DNA from: JBBPZA01 sp963728925
GTDB lineage: Bacteria; Actinomycetota; Thermoleophilia; Solirubrobacterales; Solirubrobacteraceae
NCBI GenBank assembly: GCA_963728925.1
Contig: CAVSMB010000031.1
Coordinates: 124,001 to 188,000 of the forward strand
DNA length: 64,000 nucleotides
Reading direction: 5' to 3'
The notes under the pieces were generated by a model that did not search any database, was not told the origin of the DNA, and worked only from the letters and a program-made list of their open reading frames with translations. Positions within the stretch are counted from its first letter, which is position 1. The number at the start of each line of letters is the position of its first letter. This document shows positions 16,302 to 24,645 of the stretch, in pieces. The translations under genes were made by a program, and so were the position numbers.

Positions 16302-17803
16302 ACCCGCGTCCGCGCGGCGAGGTCGTGCAGCGCGCGGCCGTCGCGCTGCCACAGCGGCCAGAGCGCGTCGACGAGGATCGGGATGCCGGCGAGGAAGATC
16401 GAGAGCCCGCCGAACACGAAGAAGCGCATGCCGCACTCGCGCCCGACCGCCTGCCCGAGGGTCACCGACGCGCCGGTCTTGCCCTCGACCCGGCTGCCGG
16501 TCGCCATCTTGCCCAGCGTCTGCCCGGCCCTGCGCCCCTTGCGCCGCATCAGCGGCACCTCGATGACGAGCGCCACCAGCGGCGGCGCAAGGAAGAACCA
16601 GACGAGCACGGCGAGGTCGCTGCTGATCGCGTCGAAGGGCAGTGCGACGAGCAGCGCGAGCGTCCACACGAGCCCGCCGTCGATCAACCCGCCAAGCATC
16701 CGCCGTCCCCAGGCCGGCCGCGCGGCGACGGGCGCGGGAGAGCGGAAGGGCGGCGACGCCGGTGGACCCGAGGGGGCGGACACAGGGAAGCGCGGCGCTG
16801 CGACGGGCGGGGGCGCTCCCTCCCCCGGCGGCGCGACGGCGGGCCAGGGAGGCCCCATCCCCGGCGGTGCCGCGACGGGCCCGGGCGTGCCCGCCGGCCG
16901 CGGCGCTCCCGCAGCGGTGGTCGCGGTGCTTCCCGTGGCTGCCGGCGCCGGGTGGCCTGACGCGGCGGCGTGCGATGCGGCGGCCAGCTCGCCGGCCGAG
17001 GCGAAGCGTCCGTCGGGGTCCTTCGCCATGGCCTTCGCCACCACCGCGTCGAAGGCCGGCGGTACCCCCGGACGGCGGGCGGAGGGCGAGGGCGGCGGCT
17101 CAGAGATGTGCGCCCAGAGCTTTGAGACCTCGGTGTCGCGCTCGAAGGGCACCGCGCCGGTCAGCGCCTCGAAGAGCACGCAGCCCAGCGCGTAGACGTC
17201 GGTGCGGCCGTCGACCCGCCGGCCCTCGATCTGCTCCGGCGCCACGTAGTCGAGCGTCCCGACCCACTGGCCGGTGCCGGTCAGCGCGCTGTCGGAGGCG
17301 CTGCGCTTGGTGAGCCCGAAGTCGGTGAGGTAGACGTGCTCGCCCCCGCCTCGGTCGGCGATGAGGACGTTGCCCGGCTTGACGTCGCGGTGCACGAGGC
17401 CGCGCTCGTGGGCGGCGTCAAGGGCCTGCGCGACCTGGCCGACGATCGCCGCGACGCGGGCGGGCGCGAGCGCGCCCGCGCCGCGGATGAGCTCGCGAAG
17501 ATCCGTTCCGTCCACGAAGCGCATCGAGATGAACAGGAGCCCGTCGGCCTCCCCGGCCTCGTGGACCGGGATCACGTTGGGGTGCTCGATCGACGCGGCG
17601 ATCCGCGACTCGCGCTTGAAGCGCTCGCGGAAGCCCTCGTCGCCGGCGATCTCGGGCGCAATGAGCTTGAGCGCGACCGTCCGGTCCAGCGCGAGCTGCG
17701 TCGCCCGGTACACCACGCCCATCCCACCGCGCCCAGCGACGCCCTCGATGCGGTACCCGGCGACCACCCGGCCGGGCGCCAGCGAGGTCGAGGGCGGGCT
17801 CAC
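16286..17803 (-). CDS. Ser/Thr protein kinase fused to an RDD membrane domain
   Basis: A 505-residue PknB-type kinase. The catalytic domain (about 12-275) is complete: GRGGMGVVYRA (ATP loop), VALKL with the Lys, HRDVKPGNVL near 138, DFGLTKR, and APEQIEGR. A Pro/Ala-rich linker of about 100 residues follows. The C-terminal RDD domain (about 375-505) opens with WGRRMLGGLIDGG and has two or three membrane helices and GQTLGKMATG. Unlike typical PknB there is no PASTA sensor. The start is a GTG overlapping the previous gene's stop (GTGA), so it is translated together with the upstream GH5 hydrolase. Confidence 0.92.
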   Translation of the reverse strand: MSPPSTSLAPGRVVAGYRIEGVAGRGGMGVVYRATQLALDRTVALKLIAPEIAGDEGFRERFKRESRIAASIEHPNVIPVHEAGEADGLLFISMRFVDGTDLRELIRGAGALAPARVAAIVGQVAQALDAAHERGLVHRDVKPGNVLIADRGGGEHVYLTDFGLTKRSASDSALTGTGQWVGTLDYVAPEQIEGRRVDGRTDVYALGCVLFEALTGAVPFERDTEVSKLWAHISEPPPSPSARRPGVPPAFDAVVAKAMAKDPDGRFASAGELAAASHAAASGHPAPAATGSTATTAAGAPRPAGTPGPVAAPPGMGPPWPAVAPPGEGAPPPVAAPRFPVSAPSGPPASPPFRSPAPVAARPAWGRRMLGGLIDGGLVWTLALLVALPFDAISSDLAVLVWFFLAPPLVALVIEVPLMRRKGRRAGQTLGKMATGSRVEGKTGASVTLGQAVGRECGMRFFVFGGLSIFLAGIPILVDALWPLWQRDGRALHDLAARTRVVSAG

Positions 17804-19392
17804 GGCTGCAGCGGAATGAGGCGCAGCGACCAGCGGCCGCCCCTCGCTGTCCCGACATACAGGCTCGCGCCACCGGGCGCGGGCAGCGCCCGTACGGCAC
17901 GCAGGCCCGACGACGCGGCCGCGGTGCCGTTCGAGCGCGGCGAGAAGACCACGAGCGGTCCGTCGCCAGCGCTCGCGACGCCGGAGGCCGAGAAGATCCG
18001 GCGGGCGCCGTCCCAGCGCGAAGAGGTGAGGCGACCCGGGGCCGCGCGCACGTAGCCCCGCTCGAGGTCGGACACGAGCGCGTCGCGCTTGCCCCGGATG
18101 CGGTTGTCGGTGCAGCGGACGTCCCACTCGCCCCACACCTCAGGAATGACGCCCGCGCGCAGGTCGCCGATCTTGTGAGGATCCCCGCAGCTCTCGCGCC
18201 ACGTCCACAGGGTCGCGGAGACCCGGAAGTCGTCCTGAAGCCGCTGGTGGTCGACGAAGTAGCCGTCGCCCCGCGACCTCGCGCGCTTGGGGTCGGCGCC
18301 CCACTCGCCCGAGAGGACCGGCACGCCCCCGAGCGCCTTTGCCTCCTCGCGCGCGACCCGGAAGGCCTCGCGCGTGATCGGCCCGTCGGTGAAGCCGCCG
18401 GTGTAGAGATGCGGGGCGTAGACGACGTCGCGGTCGAACGTGAAGCGCGGCGGCGCGCCGCTGCCGACCGCCGAGAAGAGCACGGAGGGCTCATAGAGGA
18501 CGAGGTGGCGCCGCCCGCGGCCGGCGCGCTCCCCGGCGCGGATCGCCGCGAGGGCCCGCGCATACATCCGGGAGAGCTGGGCGTCCTGGGCGGCTCCCAG
18601 CGCGCCCGGCTCGTTGAGCAGGTCGAAGCCGGCGACCGCACGCACGCGCGCGAAGCGCTTCGCGATTCTCCCCCACGTCCGCACGAAGCGCGTCTGGACG
18701 CCGACACCCCCGGGGCCCTTCTCGTCGGCGAAGAAGGCCGCCCACGCCCGAACCACGGCCGGGCTCCCTTCGCGCGGGCCGGCGACGCAGCGCGCGGCCG
18801 CCCCGGAGAGGGTGGCCCACGCGGGCGCGCCGTCCCACCCGAGAGCGGGCTGCGCCGGCGGCGTGCACCTCTCCCCCGGCCGGGCGGCGAGCGACGGCCC
18901 CCACGCGTGCTGGTGCATGTCGACGATCGTGTAGATCCCGCGCCGCGCGAGCGTTCGCACCACGTCGTCGACGCGGTCGAGATACCCCTGGTCGACGACG
19001 CCCGGCCGCGGCTCGACCCGCGACCACGAGACCAGGAGCCGCACGGCGTTCCAGCCGATCGCCGCCATCCGGTCGGGGTCGCGGCGCTCGAGCGGGAAGA
19101 CGGTCGGGAAGCGGCGCGAGCCCTTCCAGTACTCGGCGAGCGCGTTCACATTGACCCCTCGCAGCAGGACCTCGCGTCCGCGATCGTCGACGATCCGCCC
19201 GCCGCGGACGGGGTCGGGCGCCGCGTGAAGTGGCCGCAGGGCCAGGGGCGACGACGACGCCGTGGCGGCGGACGTCACGAGGAGCGGCAGCGCGGCGAGG
19301 AGGACGCCCGCGAGGGCGATCCGCGACCGGCGGTGCGCGCGGGGCGCGCCCGCGGCCGCCGCACGATCGCGGGACGGGCGGGAGGTCGGCAT
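17800..19392 (-). CDS. secreted glycoside hydrolase family 5 (endoglycoceramidase-like)
   Basis: A 530-residue secreted hydrolase. The N-terminus has a basic region and the hydrophobic IALAGVLLAALPLLVTSAATA, a signal peptide. The catalytic barrel has the GH5 pattern: LLRGVNVNALAEYW, WNAVRLLVSW, YTIVDMHQHAWG, then FDLLNEPG with the acid/base Glu (about 256) and VLSGEWGA with the nucleophile Glu (about 362). The order with DMHQHAW and DLLNEPG resembles endoglycosylceramidases that release glycans from glycolipids, but cellulase-like action is possible. A small C-terminal beta domain follows. It lies directly upstream of the kinase-RDD gene with a four-base overlap. Confidence 0.88.
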   Translation of the reverse strand: MPTSRPSRDRAAAAGAPRAHRRSRIALAGVLLAALPLLVTSAATASSSPLALRPLHAAPDPVRGGRIVDDRGREVLLRGVNVNALAEYWKGSRRFPTVFPLERRDPDRMAAIGWNAVRLLVSWSRVEPRPGVVDQGYLDRVDDVVRTLARRGIYTIVDMHQHAWGPSLAARPGERCTPPAQPALGWDGAPAWATLSGAAARCVAGPREGSPAVVRAWAAFFADEKGPGGVGVQTRFVRTWGRIAKRFARVRAVAGFDLLNEPGALGAAQDAQLSRMYARALAAIRAGERAGRGRRHLVLYEPSVLFSAVGSGAPPRFTFDRDVVYAPHLYTGGFTDGPITREAFRVAREEAKALGGVPVLSGEWGADPKRARSRGDGYFVDHQRLQDDFRVSATLWTWRESCGDPHKIGDLRAGVIPEVWGEWDVRCTDNRIRGKRDALVSDLERGYVRAAPGRLTSSRWDGARRIFSASGVASAGDGPLVVFSPRSNGTAAASSGLRAVRALPAPGGASLYVGTARGGRWSLRLIPLQP

Positions 19393-19462
19393 GAGCCGCG
19401 ATCCTAAACGGCGCCGGCCATCAGGCGACCCGCCTGGGAGCGCTGCCAGACTGTCGCACGCC

Positions 19463-19720
19463 ATGTCCCACACCAACGAGCACATCACCCCGGAGCTCTC
19501 GGGCGAGGTCCTCGCCGGCACCTTCCCCGGCGACCTCGGCATCGAGCCGAAGACCAATGTCTTCGCCGCCGCCCGCGAGGGCGACCTGCTCGAGGCGACC
19601 GGCAGGCCCGTCCACGTGGGCCGTCGCACCCAGGTGTGGCAGGTCGACGGGCGCAACGCCGGCCGGCCCGCCGCGCTGTTCGTCTGCACGCAGAGGGTGC
19701 TGGCGCCCAAGGGCCGATGA
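19463..19720 (+). CDS. internally deleted hotdog thioesterase (PaaI type)
   Basis: An 85-residue frame that begins and ends like a full PaaI/YdiI-type acyl-CoA thioesterase. The start MSHTNEHITPELSG and TFPGDLGIE are the normal N-terminus. The part from KTNVFAAAREGDLL through VGRRTQVWQV to the end is the normal C-terminal half. The middle is missing: about 60-70 residues that should carry the HGG catalytic helix. The reading frame is kept across the join near 19545-19550. It is unlikely to be active. Its stop overlaps the start of the acyl-CoA ligase gene (ATGA), so it may be kept for translational coupling. It could equally be a recent deletion. Confidence 0.75.
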   Translation: MSHTNEHITPELSGEVLAGTFPGDLGIEPKTNVFAAAREGDLLEATGRPVHVGRRTQVWQVDGRNAGRPAALFVCTQRVLAPKGR

Positions 19721-21186
19721 ACTTCGCCCGCGACGTCGTGGACGCCGCGCCCGCGTCGGAGGAGGCGCTGGTTGTCATCGCGCGCGAGGGCGAGCGGCGG
19801 GCGGTGTCCTTCGGGGAGGTGGCGGACCGGGCCGCCAGGCTGGCGGGCACGTTGCGGGCGCGCGGCGTCGGCCGGGGCGACGTGGTGGTGACGCTGGTGG
19901 GCAACCGGCCGGAGTGGGTGTTCGCGATGGTGGCGTGCTTCCGGCTGGGCGCGGTGGTGCTGCCGTGCAACGAGCAGCTGCGCGCCAAGGACCTGGCCCT
20001 GCGGCTGGCGCTGGCGCGGCCGCGGGCGATCGTGGCTGACGAGCGCAACCTGGGCGAGCTGGACGCGGCCGGGCCGCAGTGCCCGGTGCTGACCGTACCC
20101 GACGACGCGCTCTTCGCGGCCGAGCCGGCGCCGGCGGCCGAGCTCGAGCCCGACGAGCCCTGTCTGATCACCTTCACCTCGGGGACCGCCGGAGGGCCCA
20201 AGGGAGTGGTGCACGCGCAGCGCTACCTGCCGGGCCAGCGTCTGCAGGCGCAGCGCTGGCTCGCTCCGGAGCGCGGGGAGCTGGTGTGGTGCACGGCGGC
20301 GAGCGGCTGGTCGAAGTCGGCGCGCAACGTGTTCATCGCTCCCTGGCTGGCCGGCGCGCGCGCGCTGCTGCACGACGCGCGCTTCGATCCCGAGCAAAGA
20401 CTGCAGATCCTCGAGTCCGAGCGCGTGCGCGTGCTGTGCATGGCGCCGACCGAGTACCGCGTGATCGCCAAGCGCGCGCGCCTGCGGCGCCTGCCCGACC
20501 TCCGTAGCCTGGTCGCGGCCGGGGAGGCGCTCAACCCCGAGGTGCTGCGCGAGTGGCGCGAGGCCACCGGGGTGGAAATCCGCGACGGCTACGGGCAGAC
20601 CGAAACCGGCCAGCTGACCGCGATGCCCCCCGGCCGGGCCGCGCGGCCCGGCTCGATGGGCCTCCCATTGCCAGGTGTCGCGCTGGACGTGCTCGACGGC
20701 GAGCTGGTCGCCGACCCCGCCACCGTGCCGACGTTCTTCCTCGGCTACCTCGGCGAGCCCGCCACGCGCCGCGAAGGGCGCTGGCACACCGGTGACCGCG
20801 TCACCCGCGACGAGGACGGCTACCTCCACTTCGAGGGCCGCTCGGATGACGTGATCATCAGCGCCGGCTACCGCATCGGGCCGTTCGAGGTGGAATCCGC
20901 GCTGGTCAGCCACCCCGCCGTCGCCGAGGCGGCGGCCGTCGCCGCCCCCGACGCCGAACGCGGCTCAGTCGTGCGCGCCGTCGTCGTGCTGCGCGACCCA
21001 AGCGCCGCGGGCGACGCCCTCGCCTGCGAGCTCCAGGACCACGTCCGCCACGAGACCGCGCCGTACAAGTACCCGCGGATCGTCGAGTTCGCCGACCAGC
21101 TCCCCAAGACCGTCAGCGGCAAGGTCCGGCGCGCAGCGCTGCGCGACGAGGGACCGGCCGCCGGGCCGGGCCGCCCCGCCGGGTGA
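19717..21186 (+). CDS. AMP-forming acyl-CoA synthetase
   Basis: A 489-residue ANL-superfamily ligase that activates a carboxylic acid with ATP to an acyl-adenylate and then an acyl-CoA. Core motifs in order: ITFTSGTAGGPKGVVH (A3), YGQTETGQ (A5), HTGDRVTRDEDGY (A7), GRSDDVIISAGYRIGP (A8) and LPKTVSGKVRR with the catalytic Lys (A10). The motif set is typical of short- to medium-chain or benzoate-type ligases; WCTAASGWSKSARN around the substrate pocket recalls the medium-chain (ACSM) group. ATG 19717 overlaps the thioesterase-remnant stop, which sets the start. A thioesterase plus ligase pair would have balanced CoA esters before the thioesterase decayed. Confidence 0.93.
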   Translation: MNFARDVVDAAPASEEALVVIAREGERRAVSFGEVADRAARLAGTLRARGVGRGDVVVTLVGNRPEWVFAMVACFRLGAVVLPCNEQLRAKDLALRLALARPRAIVADERNLGELDAAGPQCPVLTVPDDALFAAEPAPAAELEPDEPCLITFTSGTAGGPKGVVHAQRYLPGQRLQAQRWLAPERGELVWCTAASGWSKSARNVFIAPWLAGARALLHDARFDPEQRLQILESERVRVLCMAPTEYRVIAKRARLRRLPDLRSLVAAGEALNPEVLREWREATGVEIRDGYGQTETGQLTAMPPGRAARPGSMGLPLPGVALDVLDGELVADPATVPTFFLGYLGEPATRREGRWHTGDRVTRDEDGYLHFEGRSDDVIISAGYRIGPFEVESALVSHPAVAEAAAVAAPDAERGSVVRAVVVLRDPSAAGDALACELQDHVRHETAPYKYPRIVEFADQLPKTVSGKVRRAALRDEGPAAGPGRPAG

Positions 21187-21212
21187 CGCGGGGCCGCACG
21201 GGCCCCGCCCGC

Positions 21213-22472
21213 TCAGGCCGAGTCGCCGTAGCCCTCGAAGCCGTGGCCGAGCACGCGCGTCCGGTAGCCCTCTTGCCCGCACGCCTCGAGCACCCGCCGG
21301 GCGTGGTCGCGACCCCGGGTCTCCAGCACGAGCTCGACAGTGGTCTCGCGCACGTGGAGGTCTATGCCCTCGCGCACGTGCGAGACCTCGACGAGGTTCG
21401 CGCCGGCCTCGGCGACGCACGTCAGCAGCACCGCGAGACCGCCCGGGCGGTCCGAGATCCGCGTGAGGACCACCAGGCGCCTGCCCGCACCGGTCTCGTG
21501 ACGCCGGGTGATGGCGGCGAGCAGCCCGGCGTCGACGTTGCCGCCCGAGAGCACGACGACCGTCGTGCCCTCGTCGGCCGGCACGGTCACCCCGCCCAGC
21601 AGCGCGGCGACCCCGACCGCACCGGCGCCCTCGACCACGAGCTGCGCCCGCTCGAGCAGGTGGACCATCGCCTCGGCGACGGCGTCCTCGCCGACGACGA
21701 CGAGCTCGTCGACCCAGCGCTGCACGAGCGGCAACGTGAGGTCGCCCGGCCGCTTGACCGCGATGCCGTCGGCGATCGTCAGCGCCGAGTCGGCCGCGAC
21801 CGGCTCGCCGCGGCGAAGCGACTCGGGATAGGGCGCGCACGAGTCGACCTGCACGCCGACCACCTGCACCTCGGGCCGCTGCGCCTTGACGGCCACAGCG
21901 ATCCCGGCCGCCAGCCCGCCGCCGCCGACCGGCACGACGACCTTCGCGAGCGCCGGCACGTCCTCGAGCAGCTCGAGCCCGAGGGTCGCCTGTCCGGCGA
22001 TCACGTCGAGGTCGTCGAAGGGGTGGACGAAGGCCAGCCCGGTCGCCGCCGAGTGCTCGCGAGCGGCCAGGATGCACTCGTGCGTCGTCCCGTCCACGAA
22101 GCGGACCTCGGCGCCGAGCGCCTCGGCCGCCTCGAGCTTGGCGATCGGGGCCTGGGCGGGCATGAAGACCTCGCAGGCCACGCCCCTCGCCCGGGCGGCG
22201 AAGGCAAGCGACTGCGCGTGGTTGCCCGCGCTCCCGCACACGACGCCCTTCGCACACCCGTCGCCGAGCGCCGCGATCTTGGCGAGCGCCCCGCGCAGCT
22301 TGAAGGCTCCCGTGCGCTGCAGGCTCTCGGCCTTGAGGACCACGTCGCCACCGCAGCGCTCGCTGAGGGTCTGGGAGCCCAGCAGCGGCGTGCGCCGCAC
22401 GAGTCCTTCCCCCGCCAGCCGCGCCCGAATGACCTGCTCGGGCGCGATGGCGACGGGCGAGGCAATGCCCAT
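21213..22472 (-). CDS. ilvA: threonine ammonia-lyase with ACT domain
   Basis: A 419-residue PLP enzyme turning threonine into 2-oxobutanoate and ammonia. The PLP Lys sits in RTGAFKLRGA, the ring-binding loop is CGSAGNHAQS, and the phosphate loop is VPVGGGGLAAG. The C-terminal 80 residues form an ACT domain (LVVLTRISDRPGGLAVLLT), as in the short, single-ACT form found in many actinobacteria and in catabolic/biosynthetic dual-use enzymes. An ATG at 22472 gives the usual N-terminus. It stands alone between genes of other types and converges with the acyl-CoA ligase. The choice between ilvA and tdcB naming rests on the ACT domain. Confidence 0.93.
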   Translation of the reverse strand: MGIASPVAIAPEQVIRARLAGEGLVRRTPLLGSQTLSERCGGDVVLKAESLQRTGAFKLRGALAKIAALGDGCAKGVVCGSAGNHAQSLAFAARARGVACEVFMPAQAPIAKLEAAEALGAEVRFVDGTTHECILAAREHSAATGLAFVHPFDDLDVIAGQATLGLELLEDVPALAKVVVPVGGGGLAAGIAVAVKAQRPEVQVVGVQVDSCAPYPESLRRGEPVAADSALTIADGIAVKRPGDLTLPLVQRWVDELVVVGEDAVAEAMVHLLERAQLVVEGAGAVGVAALLGGVTVPADEGTTVVVLSGGNVDAGLLAAITRRHETGAGRRLVVLTRISDRPGGLAVLLTCVAEAGANLVEVSHVREGIDLHVRETTVELVLETRGRDHARRVLEACGQEGYRTRVLGHGFEGYGDSA

Positions 22473-22553
22473 GGTCGGCCCATCATGGCGGGCCGTCGCG
22501 CCGCGCGCCAGCCACGCACGCCCCCCGCGACCGGTTAGCCTCAACTGCGACCC

Positions 22554-24215
22554 ATGTCGGTGCAGGAACTGGCCATGCTCGACGCCCTCTTCGCCCAGAC
22601 CCCGATAGGGCTGGGGATGGTCGACTGCGAGCTTCGCTTCGTCCGGGTCAACGACGCGCTGGCCCGGATGAACGGGTTGGCGCCCGAGGACCACCCCGGG
22701 CACACGATGGTCGAGCTCTTCGGCGAGCTCGGGGCGCCGACCCAGGCACTGCTCCAGCGCGTGCTCGAGACCGGCGAGCCGCTCGTCGACGAGGAGATCT
22801 CCGGACCGGTGCCGTGGAACGGTGGCGAGATCCGCCACTACCGGGCGACGTACACGCGGATCCACGACGAGTCCGGGCGCGCGCTGGGCGTGACCGCGCT
22901 GGTGGGCGACGTGACCGACCGCCGGCGCGACGAGCTCGAGCGCGAGCGCTCCCTCGAGCGCGAGCGCCGCGCCGCCGACCGCACCACTCGCCTTCAGTGG
23001 GTGACGGCGGCGCTCTCGAGCTCGATGACCGAGCGCGAGGTCGCCGAGGTGCTGGTCCGCGAGGCCGCCGCGGCGGTTGGCGCCGAGCGGGCCTGGGTGT
23101 CGCTCGTGAGCGACGACCAGGAGGAGATCGACGTGGCGGCGAGCGTCGGCTTCCCCGCCGGCACGGTCGAGCGCTTCGGCCACTTCGGGACCCGGGAGGC
23201 GCGGCCCGGCGCGGACGCGATCCGCGACGGACAGGCGCGCTTCTTCGCGTCCGCGGGGGAGCAGGCCGCCGCGTACCCGAGCCTGGCGCGCGCCTACCGC
23301 GACGCAGGCAACGAAGCCGGCGCGGTCGTCCCGATCCCCAGCGGCCGTGGCCTGGTCGGCTTCATCGCGGTGGCCTTCAGCGAGGAGCATGCGTTCTCGG
23401 AGGAGGACCGGTCGCTGCTCTCGACCATCGCGCGCCAGTGCGGCCAGGCCTTCGACCGCGCCGCCATCTATGAGCGCGAGCACGCGACGGCGCTCGCGCT
23501 CGCCCAGAGCCTGCTGCCCGAGAGCCTCCCCGACATCCCCGGGATCGATCTCGCCGCACGCTACCGTCCGGCGCCCGGGATCGGGGCGGCCGTCGGCGGC
23601 GATTTCTACGACGCCTTCGAGTCAACGGGCGGATCGTGGGTCCTTGTCGTCGGCGACGTGTGCGGGAAGGGCCCCGAGGCCGCTGCCCTCACCGCCCTCG
23701 TCCGCTACACGCTGCGGGCCGAGGCGTTGCGCGGCGCGCCGCCCGCCGAACTGCTGCGCCGCATCAACGAGGCGATCCTCGCGCAGCGCTCCGACGGGCG
23801 CTTCTGCACCATCGCCTGCGCCCGCGCGTACCTCGATGCCGGCGGCGCCGACGTGGCGGTCGCCGCCGCGGGGCACCCACCGCCGTTCGTCGTGGGCGAG
23901 CGCGGGGAGCCGCGGCTGGTGGAGGCGCGGGGCTCGCTGCTCGGCGTGATGGAGGAGGTCGAGCTCGACGAGGCCCGCCTCCGCCTCGCGCCGGGTGACA
24001 CCTTCGTCGCCTACACCGACGGCCTGCTCGAGGCCCATGCTCCCGAGCACGTCCTCACGCCCACGGACCTCGCCCGCGAGGCGGCGCGTGCCGCCGGGGC
24101 CGACCCGAGCACGCTCGTCGCAGCCTTGCACCACGCGGCGGTCAGCGGCGGAGACGCACCGCCGCGCGACGATGTGGCGATCCTCGCCGCCCGCGTCGCC
24201 CGAGCTGCGGCCTGA
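22554..24215 (+). CDS. PAS-GAF-PP2C (RsbU-type) serine phosphatase
   Basis: A 553-residue soluble signalling protein. A PAS domain covers about 5-125 (IGLGMVDCELRFVRVNDALARMNG), a short coiled linker rich in Arg/Glu follows, a GAF domain spans about 145-305 (AERAWVSLVSDD), and the PP2C/SpoIIE phosphatase is about 320-550. Its metal motifs are GGDFYDAF, VVGDVCGKGPEAA, AAGHPPPFVV and the final DDVAILAARV. Such proteins dephosphorylate anti-sigma-factor antagonists in response to redox, light or small molecules. No anti-sigma or antagonist gene is next to it, so the target lies elsewhere. No membrane segment is visible. Confidence 0.93.
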   Translation: MSVQELAMLDALFAQTPIGLGMVDCELRFVRVNDALARMNGLAPEDHPGHTMVELFGELGAPTQALLQRVLETGEPLVDEEISGPVPWNGGEIRHYRATYTRIHDESGRALGVTALVGDVTDRRRDELERERSLERERRAADRTTRLQWVTAALSSSMTEREVAEVLVREAAAAVGAERAWVSLVSDDQEEIDVAASVGFPAGTVERFGHFGTREARPGADAIRDGQARFFASAGEQAAAYPSLARAYRDAGNEAGAVVPIPSGRGLVGFIAVAFSEEHAFSEEDRSLLSTIARQCGQAFDRAAIYEREHATALALAQSLLPESLPDIPGIDLAARYRPAPGIGAAVGGDFYDAFESTGGSWVLVVGDVCGKGPEAAALTALVRYTLRAEALRGAPPAELLRRINEAILAQRSDGRFCTIACARAYLDAGGADVAVAAAGHPPPFVVGERGEPRLVEARGSLLGVMEEVELDEARLRLAPGDTFVAYTDGLLEAHAPEHVLTPTDLAREAARAAGADPSTLVAALHHAAVSGGDAPPRDDVAILAARVARAAA

Positions 24216-24608
24216 TCAGTCGGGCAGCGCGACGACGGCGTCGATCTCGACCTGGGCCCCGCGCGGGAGCGCGGCGACGCCGATCGCGACGCGCGCCGGC
24301 GGATCCGCCTCGAAGTAGGCGGCGTAGGCCTCGTTCACATCCGCGAAGGCGGAGAGGTCGGTCATGTAGACGGTGAGGCGCACGGAATCGGAGAGCTGGG
24401 CACCGGCGGCCGAACACACGACGCCGAGGTTGTCCAGGCAGCGCCTCGCCTGGTCGGCCGGCGTCTCGCCGGCGATCTCCCCGCTCTTGGGATCCAGGGG
24501 GATCTGGCCCGAGCAGAAGAGCAGGCCGCCGGCCCTCACGGCGTGGCTGTAGGGCCCGACGGCGGCCGGCGCGCCGAGCGCGGTGACTATCTCGCGGTGG
24601 TGGGCCAC
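24216..24608 (-). CDS. RidA-family enamine/imine deaminase
   Basis: A 130-residue protein of the RidA/YjgF/UK114 family, which hydrolyses reactive enamines and imines made by PLP enzymes such as threonine dehydratase. Marks are AVGPYSHAVRAGGLLFCSGQI, CLDNLGVVCSAAG and ARVAIGVAALPRGAQVEIDAV; the Arg that binds the substrate carboxylate is in ARVA. The GTG at 24608 is preferred over an ATG at 24653, which would overlap the divergent gene. A threonine ammonia-lyase gene lies 1.7 kb away, a functional partner in other bacteria, though not in the same operon here. Confidence 0.92.
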   Translation of the reverse strand: MAHHREIVTALGAPAAVGPYSHAVRAGGLLFCSGQIPLDPKSGEIAGETPADQARRCLDNLGVVCSAAGAQLSDSVRLTVYMTDLSAFADVNEAYAAYFEADPPARVAIGVAALPRGAQVEIDAVVALPD

Positions 24609-24645
24609 CGCCTGGATCCTAGACGTGCCGGGTACCGTGAGGCGC

